A model generated the notes under the pieces. The model worked only from the letters and a program-made list of their open reading frames with translations, did no database searches and was not told where the DNA came from. Shown here in pieces: positions 7,085 through 12,715 of a DNA stretch of 28,683 nucleotides; position 1 is the first letter of the stretch; every line of letters starts with the position of its first letter. Source of the stretch: DATEVL01 sp964448245 (GTDB lineage Bacteria > Chloroflexota > Anaerolineae > Anaerolineales > E44-bin32); NCBI GenBank assembly GCA_964448245.1, contig CAYUWF010000018.1:1-28683 (forward strand). The letters run 5' to 3'. The position numbers and the translations under genes are program-made.

Positions 7085-7314
7085 TCGAAACACGTGACCT
7101 GAGCAGGCGCTTGCTGGCGCCCAATCTTGGGGTGGGCAAGAAGCTCGAACGCTGCCCAGACTGCGGCAGCTGGTGGCGCGTGCCACGGGCCTCGGCCGAA
7201 GGGCTGGCCGCGGCGCAAGCCCGCCTGCTCGGGGAGCCCTCGCGTGATGTCTCCCCCGAGGAGCAGGCGAAGGGCCTGGGCCGTCAGGTGGACGACTCCC
7301 GGTTTATCGATTAG
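7081..7314 (+). CDS. Small protein with a single CPDC motif, function unknown
   Basis: The 77-residue protein starts at the ATG that overlaps the preceding stop (ATGA). It has CPDCGSWWRVP at about 25-35, half of a zinc ribbon; with no second Cys pair it would need a partner or dimer to bind zinc. The remainder is hydrophilic and helical. No membrane segment is seen. Coupling to the upstream small membrane protein suggests they act together. I do not recognise the family. Confidence 0.6.
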   Translation: MIETRDLSRRLLAPNLGVGKKLERCPDCGSWWRVPRASAEGLAAAQARLLGEPSRDVSPEEQAKGLGRQVDDSRFID

Positions 7315-7391
7315 CTGCCCTCCGACAAGAACCGCGGCGAGGCTGGAGATCTATTCGACCCCGTCGTGGGAGACGCTCAGGCCGTCTCCGG

Positions 7392-7397
7392 TAGAAT
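7392..7397 (+). promoter_or_regulatory. -10 box of a leaderless methyltransferase transcript
   Basis: TAGAAT ends 7 bases before the GTG at 7405, so transcription should begin at or next to the start codon. No Shine-Dalgarno is present. A -35 is not clear. Confidence 0.5.
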
Positions 7398-7404
7398 CCC
7401 CGCA

Positions 7405-8289
7405 GTGAACGACCCCTATCCGGCGATCTGCGACTACGAGGGCTTCGACTACCAGGCGAGTTTCTGGGAGCGAGGCGGCCGCGCCTATGAAGACGGCGCC
7501 GAAGCCCTGGCGCTGCGGCGCCTGTTGCCGACATCGGGCGGCCGGCTGCTCGAGATCGGCGCCGGGGCCGGGCGAAACACGCCGCGCTACGCTGGCTTCG
7601 ACGAGGTCACACTGCTCGACTACTCTCGTTCGCAACTGGAGCAGGCCCGCAAGCGTCTGGGGGACGCCCCGCGTTACCGCTATGTTGTGGCCGACGTCTA
7701 CCGGATGCCGTTCGGCCCGGGTGTCTTCGACGCCGCCACGATGATTCGCACCCTGCACCATATGCAGGATCCTCCGGCGGCGCTGCGACGCGTGCGGGAG
7801 ACCCTGGCGGCGCAGGCAGTCTTCGTGCTCGAGTTCGCCAACAAGCGCAACCTGAGGGCGATCGGCCGGTGGTTGCTGCGCCGACAGGCGTGGAGTCCGT
7901 TCGACACGGCGCCGGTGGAGTTCGCCCGGCTGAACTACGACTTCCATCCTCGAGCGGTGAGAGCCTGGCTCGAGGCAGCCATGTTCCACGTGGAACGCCA
8001 GCTGCCAGTGTCGCATCTGCGGGTTGGGTGGCTCAAGCGGCATGCGCCGCTGGGAATGCTGCTCGGGGTGGAGAGCACCCTGCAACGGCTGGGGCGTGTC
8101 TGGCTTTACACGCCGAGCGTTTTCGTGCGGGCGAGGGCTGGAGGAGGGGACGAGCCTCCAGGGGGAGCTTTCTGGCGCTGCCCAGCATGCGAGTCGCTTG
8201 AGATGAAAGAGGCCGCTGACGGAGTAACGTGCGGCAAGTGCGGAAAGCACTGGCCCAAACGTGGCGGGATCTACGAGTTTCGCGAGTAA
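7405..8289 (+). CDS. Class I SAM methyltransferase with C-terminal zinc ribbon
   Basis: The 294-residue protein has a Methyltransf_11-type Rossmann domain: motif I LLEIGAGAGRNT (about 48-59), the acidic VTLLDYSRSQLEQA after strand 2, VADVYRMPF and FDAATMIRTLHHM (motif IV region). The C-terminal 40 residues hold WRCPAC and CGKCGKHWP, two CxxC pairs of a Trm112/Zn-ribbon-like domain. Separate methyltransferase activators of the Trm112 type are known; here the ribbon is fused. The substrate is unknown. The start GTG 7405 fits a -10 box 7 bases upstream; an in-frame start at 7366 would place that box inside the gene. The coding sequence contains a parS-like site at codons for MFHVER. Confidence 0.85.
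   Translation: MNDPYPAICDYEGFDYQASFWERGGRAYEDGAEALALRRLLPTSGGRLLEIGAGAGRNTPRYAGFDEVTLLDYSRSQLEQARKRLGDAPRYRYVVADVYRMPFGPGVFDAATMIRTLHHMQDPPAALRRVRETLAAQAVFVLEFANKRNLRAIGRWLLRRQAWSPFDTAPVEFARLNYDFHPRAVRAWLEAAMFHVERQLPVSHLRVGWLKRHAPLGMLLGVESTLQRLGRVWLYTPSVFVRARAGGGDEPPGGAFWRCPACESLEMKEAADGVTCGKCGKHWPKRGGIYEFRE
7982..7997. promoter_or_regulatory. parS-like ParB binding site 2 (inside methyltransferase gene)
   Basis: The 16-mer TGTTCCACGTGGAACG matches the parS variant TGTTCCACGTGGAACA at 15 of 16 positions, with a perfect 14-base palindrome. It lies 1302 bases from site 1. parS sites are often found inside coding sequence, so its position does not argue against it. Confidence 0.8.
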
Positions 8290-8313
8290 GTAAGGCAATC
8301 CGAATTGGCAGCG

Positions 8314-8329
8314 CCGGCCTTCAGGCCGG
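8314..8329 (+). terminator. Hairpin after the methyltransferase gene
   Basis: CCGGCCT-TC-AGGCCGG forms a compact 7-bp stem 25 bases after the stop. No T-tract follows, so it may only be a weak terminator or a mRNA 3' end stabiliser. Confidence 0.4.
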
Positions 8330-8341
8330 GAGGCGATCCGC

Positions 8342-8590
8342 TTACATCTCGATCGTCGTCACTCCATCGGCGAAGAATTCACCCTAGACCGACCGGGAAG
8401 TGAGCCGGGGGTCGACTTGCGTTTCTCTTTGGCCGACCCGCGAGAGCGGGATCTTTAGATTCCCGTCCAAGCACGCAGGCGCGTCACGAGTACCCGTAAG
8501 GCGAACCTCATCCAGCCGATAGACCTAATCGCTCAAGACGGGGCCTACTTCGACGATCGCCAACTGATCCCGCCGGGTCTCGACCGGACC
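8342..8590 (-). pseudogene. Decayed coding sequence of unknown family
   Basis: One minus-strand frame reads as protein-like blocks broken by stops: RRDQLAIVEVGPVLSD, stop, VYRLDEVRLTGTRDAPA with CLDGNLKIPLSRV, RETQVDPRLTSRSV, stop, GEFFADGVTTIEM and a final TAA at 8342-8344. The alternating strand-like composition looks like a small beta-rich domain. I do not recognise the family, and no start codon is evident. This covers most of the otherwise empty gap after the methyltransferase gene. Confidence 0.35.
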
Positions 8591-8900
8591 CACGAACTGG
8601 ACAACCCCATACGCGCAGCTGCGCTGTCACACCCGCCATCGCCGCCTGGCCAGCCTGGTCGGCGGCCTCGAACTCGTCGGCCTTCGCCAGCAAGAACTCG
8701 GCCGCTTCCTCCGCCAGGCGGGCAAGGGAGTCGTAGTGGGCGAACACCTCCACACCCCCCGCCCGCACCCGCGGGCCGAAGGCGCCGTCGTAGCTGGGTG
8801 CGTCTTGCGTCGCTTGGAGGACTTGTCGGCCCAAGGCGCGCGCCCTCTCGGCCAGGTCCTTGAACGCTCGCCCGGCCAGGCGCAGCTTCGGCAGATCAAC
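8508..8900 (-). pseudogene. WXG100-like helical protein without a standard start codon
   Basis: The minus-strand frame from about 8900 reads VDLPKLRLAGRAFKDLAERA, then RQVLQATQDAPSYDGAFGPR, VRAGGVEVFAHYDSLARLAE, EAAEFLLAKADEFEAADQAG and QAAMAGV. Two long amphipathic helices split by a turn, with a closing KADEFEAADQAG, are typical of WXG100/ESX-like secretion targets. The frame is open up to a TGA at 8955-8957, but contains no ATG, GTG or TTG before the TTG at 8834, which would drop most of helix 1. After AAMAGV the frame runs on into unrelated-looking sequence to 8508. It may be a recently inactivated gene or may start at ATT or CTG. It faces the intact WXG100-like gene at 8982. Confidence 0.5.
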
Positions 8901-8960
8901 CAGGATCAGATTCGTGAATTCGCGAATGGCGATGGAGAGCGATGATCCCTGAACTCATCA

Positions 8961-8966
8961 TATAAT
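8961..8966 (+). promoter_or_regulatory. -10 box for the WXG100-like gene at 8982
   Basis: A perfect TATAAT lies 15 bases before the ATG, and AGGA lies about 8 bases before it. The surrounding CATATAATG is near-symmetrical, so it could also serve the divergent minus-strand gene. No good -35 is seen. Confidence 0.6.
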
Positions 8967-8981
8967 GGCAAGGAATACCCC

Positions 8982-9311
8982 ATGCCGTTCACGCAAGGCC
9001 TAACGCGCCGCGCCCGGATCATCATTCCCCCCGAGGCCCACAACATCGGCCGTCAGTTGCGATCGCTCGCCCGGGAAACGCGCGATGTCGCTTGGGAAGC
9101 GGGTTCGCTGCTGCGCGGCCTCGACTCATCCTTGCAGGGCCGTGCCCGAGACCGCTTCTTCCAAACCTTCACCTCGCTTCCCAGCCGCACCGATGGCGCC
9201 GCATTGCCCACCGATCGGTTGGCCGGCCAGGTCGAGTCGATAACTGTGACCGTTTGGGACACCGCCTGGGAAACGATCTGGCAGGCGGATCCTCCCTCTA
9301 GTAACAACTGA
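8982..9311 (+). CDS. WXG100-like small protein
   Basis: The 109-residue protein is all-helical in appearance. Residues 15-50 (IIIPPEAHNIGRQLRSLARE, VAWEAGSLLRGLDSSLQGRA) resemble the first helix and W-x-G-type turn of WXG100 proteins. Residues 53-62 (RARDRFFQTF) and the last 30 residues (LAGQVESITVTVWDTAWETI) resemble the second helix. There is no signal peptide. The start ATG follows TATAAT and AGGA. A second WXG100-like frame is encoded divergently 80 bases away. WXG100 proteins are normally exported by a type VII-like ATPase; none is in this window. The family call rests on pattern, not on a search. Confidence 0.6.
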   Translation: MPFTQGLTRRARIIIPPEAHNIGRQLRSLARETRDVAWEAGSLLRGLDSSLQGRARDRFFQTFTSLPSRTDGAALPTDRLAGQVESITVTVWDTAWETIWQADPPSSNN

Positions 9312-9506
9312 CGAAGCGGATCCCGCCTTCTGTGCGCAATGCCGTGCGCAATTCCAACGGAATGATCTCGGTAGCGTAACCTGGGCTGCAGGAACTGATC
9401 TTTGTTCACTGTTACACCTTTCCCAAACAGTTCAGCCTAGAGTGAAGTCGGCGTCGCTTCCCCGGCGGGGAAAGCTTGCCCGCAGCGCTTCTCCCGGAGG
9501 TCCACG
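9312..9506. other. Intergenic region with possible promoter of the APRT-like gene
   Basis: The segment 9400-9450 is AT-rich compared with its surroundings and contains an interrupted inverted repeat CTGTT/AACAG (about 9409-9431) and a TAGAGT that could be a -10. A transcript from it would have a leader of about 65 bases. No riboswitch was recognised. Confidence 0.3.
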
Positions 9507-10064
9507 ATGCTCCCCACCCGACCAACCTACGCCGTCGAGGTCGCCGGCTTGCGCCGCGAGCTGCCCCTCTTCGAAGTTGCCCCCGGCGTGTGCATCGCCG
9601 TGCTCAACATCCTGGGAGATACCGAGCTGGTGGAAGCCTGCGCCCATTCGCTGGCCGAGCGGTTGGCGCGCGAAGCGTTCGATTTGATCGTGACGCCGGA
9701 GGCCAAGAGCATCCCCTTGGCGCATGCCCTAGCCCGAACCATGGGACGCGGCTACGTTGTGCTGCGCAAGGCCCGCAAGATCTACATGGGGGAAACCGTG
9801 GAGAGTGAGACGGTCTCGATCACTACCGGCGTCCCCCAGACGCTCTACCTGGACGAGAAAGACCGTCACAAGATCAGCGGCCGGCGGGTCGTCCTGCTCG
9901 ACGACGTCGTCAGCACCGGCTCGACGCTGGAGGGGATGCGCGCCCTGATGGCCAAGGCCGGGGCCACCGTCGCCGCCGAGGCGGCGGTCTTCACCGAGGG
10001 CGACCCGCAGCGATGGAAGGGGATCATCGCCCTCGGTCACCTGCCTGTCTTCGGCCCCCAGTGA
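9507..10064 (+). CDS. Adenine phosphoribosyltransferase-family protein
   Basis: The 185-residue protein contains the PRPP-binding motif VVLLDDVVSTGST (about 127-139), preceded by TPEAKSIPLAHALARTMGRG and the flexible-loop sequence LRKARKIYMGETVESET, all characteristic of the APRT branch of type I phosphoribosyltransferases. It probably salvages adenine or a related purine with PRPP, though family members also include purine regulators such as PurR/XprT-like proteins. There is no N-terminal DNA-binding domain. The start ATG has GGAGG 7 bases upstream. It is followed by a short GNAT gene on the same strand. Confidence 0.85.
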   Translation: MLPTRPTYAVEVAGLRRELPLFEVAPGVCIAVLNILGDTELVEACAHSLAERLAREAFDLIVTPEAKSIPLAHALARTMGRGYVVLRKARKIYMGETVESETVSITTGVPQTLYLDEKDRHKISGRRVVLLDDVVSTGSTLEGMRALMAKAGATVAAEAAVFTEGDPQRWKGIIALGHLPVFGPQ

Positions 10065-10092
10065 TGTCGCCCCTGACCGGGGCGACGCCGGG

Positions 10093-10443
10093 ATGAGCCC
10101 GACGCAGCTCGAGCGGTTTTCCGCCGGACATCTGGTGGGGGCGGCGTTGCTGCTCCAGGCGCGGCACGCGCGGCATCTGGCCGCCGCCCCGCTGCCCGAG
10201 CCGGTCCTGGGGTATCCCGAAGACGCGGCCTACCTGGCCTCGACGGCAGTGCGAGAAGACCTGCGCGGGAGAGGCATCGGCGCGGGGCTCGTCGCCGAGG
10301 TGGTGCGGTTGGCGGCGGAGGCCGGTTACGGGAGCGTTGTCACCAACTGGCGCATGACGAATCTCTCGGCCTCGAGGTTCTGGCCAGCGCAAGGTTTCCA
10401 GCCTATCTACCACCGGCTGCACCGGGCCCTCGGGAGCGGTTGA
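10093..10443 (+). CDS. Short GNAT acetyltransferase, probably internally deleted
   Basis: The 116-residue frame begins like a long GNAT-related protein (LERFSAGHLVGAALLLQARH). It jumps after HLAAAPLPEPVLGY directly to the acetyl-CoA binding half of a GNAT domain: STAVREDLRGRGIGAGLVAEVV (motif A, R-x-x-G-x-G/A type) and NLSASRFWPAQGFQPIYHRL (motif B). The first beta strands of a normal GNAT fold are missing, and related proteins are much longer, so an in-frame internal deletion is likely. It may be non-functional. The start ATG at 10093 lies 28 bases after the APRT-like stop; no strong ribosome binding site is evident. Confidence 0.55.
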   Translation: MSPTQLERFSAGHLVGAALLLQARHARHLAAAPLPEPVLGYPEDAAYLASTAVREDLRGRGIGAGLVAEVVRLAAEAGYGSVVTNWRMTNLSASRFWPAQGFQPIYHRLHRALGSG

Positions 10444-10477
10444 TCCGCCGGCCCAGGACGTCGAAGCTGTTAAAGAA

Positions 10478-10505
10478 GACCGGCTCGCCCTCGGGCGAGC
10501 CGGTC
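10478..10505 (-). terminator. Strong hairpin between convergent genes, terminator for arsM
   Basis: GACCGGCTCGCCC and its exact complement are separated by 2 bases. On the minus strand it is followed by TTCTTTAAC, a T-rich run, so it terminates the arsR-arsM transcript. It may also stop plus-strand transcripts from the GNAT gene. Confidence 0.85.
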
Positions 10506-10545
10506 TCGTCATAGCGGCGAGGGCGAATCGAGGCGCTGTGCGCTC

Positions 10546-11352
10546 TTAGCCGGGGCGACGCGCCGTGATGGAAGTGCTGGTGAAGCGGCGCGCCAGCTCG
10601 CGCAGGCCGTCGTCACCCAGGCGCTCCCGCAACGGTGAACCGCGCTGTGGCAGCTCATCGGTCGTCGTGCGCGAGACGACGTCCAAATCGATGTCGACGA
10701 ATCCGGCCAGCTGCAGCACGGCGCGCAGTGCCGACGACGTCAGGGCTCCGGCGGCGCAGCCGGCCCAATCGAGCGACTGGCGGATCTCCGCTTCGGAGAC
10801 CGGGAAGCCCGCCAGATCCGGATCGATGATGATGTCCGAGATCGCCAGTCGGCCGCCAGGACGGAGCACCCGGAAGGCCTGGCGCAGGGCGCGCCCTTTG
10901 TCCGGCGTCAGATTGACGACGCAGTTGGAGAGGATGACGTCGACCGACTCGTCCGGCAGGGGCAGATTCTCCAGGTCGCCGGGGAGGAACTCGACGTTGG
11001 TGGCTCCGGCGCGGGCGGCGTTGCGCCGCGCCAGTTCGATCATGGCCGGGGTTGTGTCGACGCCGTAGACGTGGCCGGCCGGTCCGACGCGCTGGGCGGC
11101 CAGCAGCACATCCAGCCCGCCGCCTGAGCCCAGATCCAGAGCGACCTCGCCCGGACGGAGGGAGGCCAGCGCCGTCGGATTGCCGCAGCCTAAGCCGATG
11201 TCTACCGCCTCAGCCGGCATCAACGCCAGCTCCTCGTCGCTGTAACCGTTGCAGCTGCACACGTCCGGACCGCAGCAGCCCCGCGAGGTCTCGGCGACCT
11301 GCGTGTAGTGCTCGCGCACCGTCTGACGGATGTGTTCGGGACTTTCGCTCAC
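10546..11352 (-). CDS. arsM: ArsM, arsenite S-adenosylmethionine methyltransferase
   Basis: ArsM methylates trivalent arsenic with SAM, producing methylated and volatile arsenicals. The 268-residue protein has SAM motif I DLGSGGGLD (73-81) and the conserved catalytic cysteines: Cys56 in GLGCGNPT, Cys144 in LSNCVVNL and Cys199 in WAGCAAGAL. The N-terminal RGCCGPDVCSC (25-34) holds additional cysteines common in bacterial ArsM. The start is GTG at 11352, preceded by AAGGAG at a spacing of 7; the longer open frame upstream is the shadow of arsR. GTGA overlaps the arsR stop, so the two genes are coupled and co-regulated by arsenite through ArsR. No arsenite efflux pump or ArsC is in view. Confidence 0.95.
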   Translation of the reverse strand: MSESPEHIRQTVREHYTQVAETSRGCCGPDVCSCNGYSDEELALMPAEAVDIGLGCGNPTALASLRPGEVALDLGSGGGLDVLLAAQRVGPAGHVYGVDTTPAMIELARRNAARAGATNVEFLPGDLENLPLPDESVDVILSNCVVNLTPDKGRALRQAFRVLRPGGRLAISDIIIDPDLAGFPVSEAEIRQSLDWAGCAAGALTSSALRAVLQLAGFVDIDLDVVSRTTTDELPQRGSPLRERLGDDGLRELARRFTSTSITARRPG

Positions 11353-11759
11353 GTCGCTCTCCTTGTGCGCGGCGCAACGCGGCCGGCGCCGCTGGTAGAC
11401 AGGCTCTCGAGGTACTCCCGCAAGCGCCGACGGTGCTCGTCGAGCGCCGACCGCGCCACGCTGTAGTAGGCCCACAGGCCGCGCCGCTGCACAGTCACCA
11501 ACCCGGCGCGGCGCAGCAACCGCAGATGGTGGGAGATCGTCGGTTGTCGGACGGGGAGGTTGGCGACCAGATCGCAGACACACACCTCTCCCGGGCGGCT
11601 GGCCAGCAGGTCGAGGATCTGCAGGCGCACCGGGTCGCCGAGCAGCTGCAGGTCGCGCGCCAGGAGGGCCGCCTGGCGCGGCGAGAGACGCCGATCGCCC
11701 GGGATCACACTGCAACGTTCGCCCAGCAGACGGTCCGTGGCCAATGCTGTCGTCGCCAT
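11349..11759 (-). CDS. arsR: ArsR-family arsenite-responsive repressor
   Basis: The 136-residue winged-helix protein contains the metal-sensing box EVCVCDLV (Cys60, Cys62) in the alpha-3 helix, the classic As(III) site of ArsR, followed by the recognition helix QPTISHHLRLLRRAGLV. An extra N-terminal Cys16 could be a third ligand. It should repress its own operon and release on arsenite binding. The ATG at 11759 lies 9 bases after the -10 box of a strong promoter that overlaps an inverted repeat, so the mRNA is almost leaderless. It is co-transcribed with arsM. Confidence 0.95.
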   Translation of the reverse strand: MATTALATDRLLGERCSVIPGDRRLSPRQAALLARDLQLLGDPVRLQILDLLASRPGEVCVCDLVANLPVRQPTISHHLRLLRRAGLVTVQRRGLWAYYSVARSALDEHRRRLREYLESLSTSGAGRVAPRTRRAT

Positions 11760-11768
11760 GCCGAGAAC

Positions 11769-11800
11769 AGACTACCCTCTATATTGATACTTGTCAATAT
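11769..11800 (-). promoter_or_regulatory. arsR promoter with overlapping ArsR operator
   Basis: On the minus strand TTGACA (11797-11792) and TAGTCT (11774-11769) are 17 bases apart. The inverted repeat ATATTGA-6nt-TCAATAT (11781-11800) covers the -35 and part of the spacer. Bound ArsR would block RNA polymerase. It lies between arsR and the divergent cytochrome-b5-like gene and could affect both. Confidence 0.85.
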
Positions 11801-11881
11801 TGTCCGGAAGCGTCCGATCTTGACCACAATCGATTCGCCCGGGGAGCGTGGTCGTGGGAGAATCCGGAGGGGACCCGACGG

Positions 11882-12130
11882 ATGCCTGAAGATCGGCCGA
11901 TTACCCGCCGTGAACTGATGCGCCACACCGGCGAGCGCGGCTCGCGCTGCTATGTGGCCTTCGCCGGGTACGTCTACGACGTCACCGACTGCCCCAAGTG
12001 GCGCACGGGGATGCACGAACAGCTGCACTTCGCCGGCCAGGACCTGACGGGGGAGATCGCCGAGGCACCCCACGAAGCCGAAGTGTTTGACCGCCCGTGT
12101 GTGCGCCGGGTCGGGCCGCTGGAGGACTAG
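11882..12130 (+). CDS. Cytochrome b5-like heme/steroid-binding domain protein
   Basis: The 82-residue protein is a single small domain: ITRRELMRHTGERGSRCYVAF, GYVYDVTDCPKWRTGMH, LHFAGQDLTGEI and APHEAEVFDRPCVRRVG match the bacterial Cyt-b5-like family. The canonical HPGG is replaced by GMHEQLHFAG, leaving His near 41 and His in APHEAE as possible axial ligands. It has no signal peptide or membrane anchor. Its redox partner is unknown. It is divergent from arsR and shares the intergenic region with the ArsR operator, so arsenic-linked expression is possible but unproven. The ATG at 11882 follows GGAGGGG at a spacing of about 9. Confidence 0.85.
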   Translation: MPEDRPITRRELMRHTGERGSRCYVAFAGYVYDVTDCPKWRTGMHEQLHFAGQDLTGEIAEAPHEAEVFDRPCVRRVGPLED

Positions 12131-12139
12131 CAGCCTCGA

Positions 12140-12170
12140 GAAACCCGTCCCGCTATGCGGGACGGGTTTC
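12140..12170. terminator. Bidirectional terminator hairpin
   Basis: A perfect 14-bp inverted repeat (GAAACCCGTCCCGC and complement, loop TAT) lies between the convergent cyt-b5-like and lipoprotein genes. Each strand ends the stem in GGGTTTC, giving a short T-run. Confidence 0.8.
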
Positions 12171-12175
12171 TGCCC

Positions 12176-12619
12176 CTAGCCGCACAGCGCCTGAATCGTC
12201 AGCCACTCCGCTTCGAAGGTGCCGTGATGGACCTGGCCGACGGCCATGCCGAGCGTCCACTCGCCGCTCACGCCTCCATCCCCCGGCGCACTCACCAGGA
12301 CGACCTGGCCCCACTCCGCCGGTTCGCACCCGTCGGGGCCCGTGCAATAAGCACCCTGGCCGACGGGGTGATCAGCGTCGAACTCGACCCTCGACGGCGG
12401 GACCGTGCCTGAGGGCGGCCACAGGTTGAAGAAAACGAGCAAGCTTCCGTCGATCGATTCCAGTTGAATTACCGTCGATGGCGCATCGTGCGGCGCGCAG
12501 CCCGAACGGATCGTCCCGCGGTAGGCCTCCGCCGGTGGCTCGGGCGCCGCGGCGCAGGCTCCGATGAGGGCCGCAGACAGGAGGATCACCAACACAAGGA
12601 GAACCGTAGGGGGTTTCAT
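12176..12619 (-). CDS. Secreted lipoprotein of unknown function
   Basis: The 147-residue protein has a lipoprotein signal peptide: MKPPTVLLVLVILLSAALIGAC with Cys22 in a lipobox-like LIGAC. The mature part is acidic and beta-rich, with four further cysteines (about SGCAPHD, AYCTGPDGCEP and the C-terminal LCG) that may form disulfides. Blocks such as VSGEWTLGMAVGQVHHG look like a small beta-sandwich. I do not recognise a family. The ATG at 12619 has GAGG about 8 bases upstream. It lies downstream of the DUF4139 lipoprotein gene on the same strand but is separated from it by two hairpins, so it is probably transcribed mostly alone. Confidence 0.8.
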   Translation of the reverse strand: MKPPTVLLVLVILLSAALIGACAAAPEPPAEAYRGTIRSGCAPHDAPSTVIQLESIDGSLLVFFNLWPPSGTVPPSRVEFDADHPVGQGAYCTGPDGCEPAEWGQVVLVSAPGDGGVSGEWTLGMAVGQVHHGTFEAEWLTIQALCG

Positions 12620-12648
12620 CTCGTATCCTCTTCGCGCACCCGGCGGCC

Positions 12649-12681
12649 AGCTTCCCGGAAGCTTTGAGCTTCCGGGAAGCT
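12649..12681 (-). terminator. Perfect palindrome, terminator-like, repeated design
   Basis: AGCTTCCCGGAAGCT and its exact complement are separated by TTG. A hairpin of related design (stem ending in GAGCTT, loop, AAGCTC) occurs at 23314-23342. It lies just past the stop of the DUF4139 gene. Confidence 0.6.
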
Positions 12682-12691
12682 TCTTACGGCC

Positions 12692-12715
12692 ACACTTGGC
12701 CCTACGGCCAAGTGT
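12692..12715 (-). terminator. Hairpin overlapping the DUF4139 stop codon
   Basis: ACACTTGGCC-CTAC-GGCCAAGTGT is a perfect 10-bp stem. The TAG stop at 12702-12704 is in the loop, so the last codons form one arm. It may act together with the next hairpin as a terminator or mRNA stabiliser. Confidence 0.5.
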
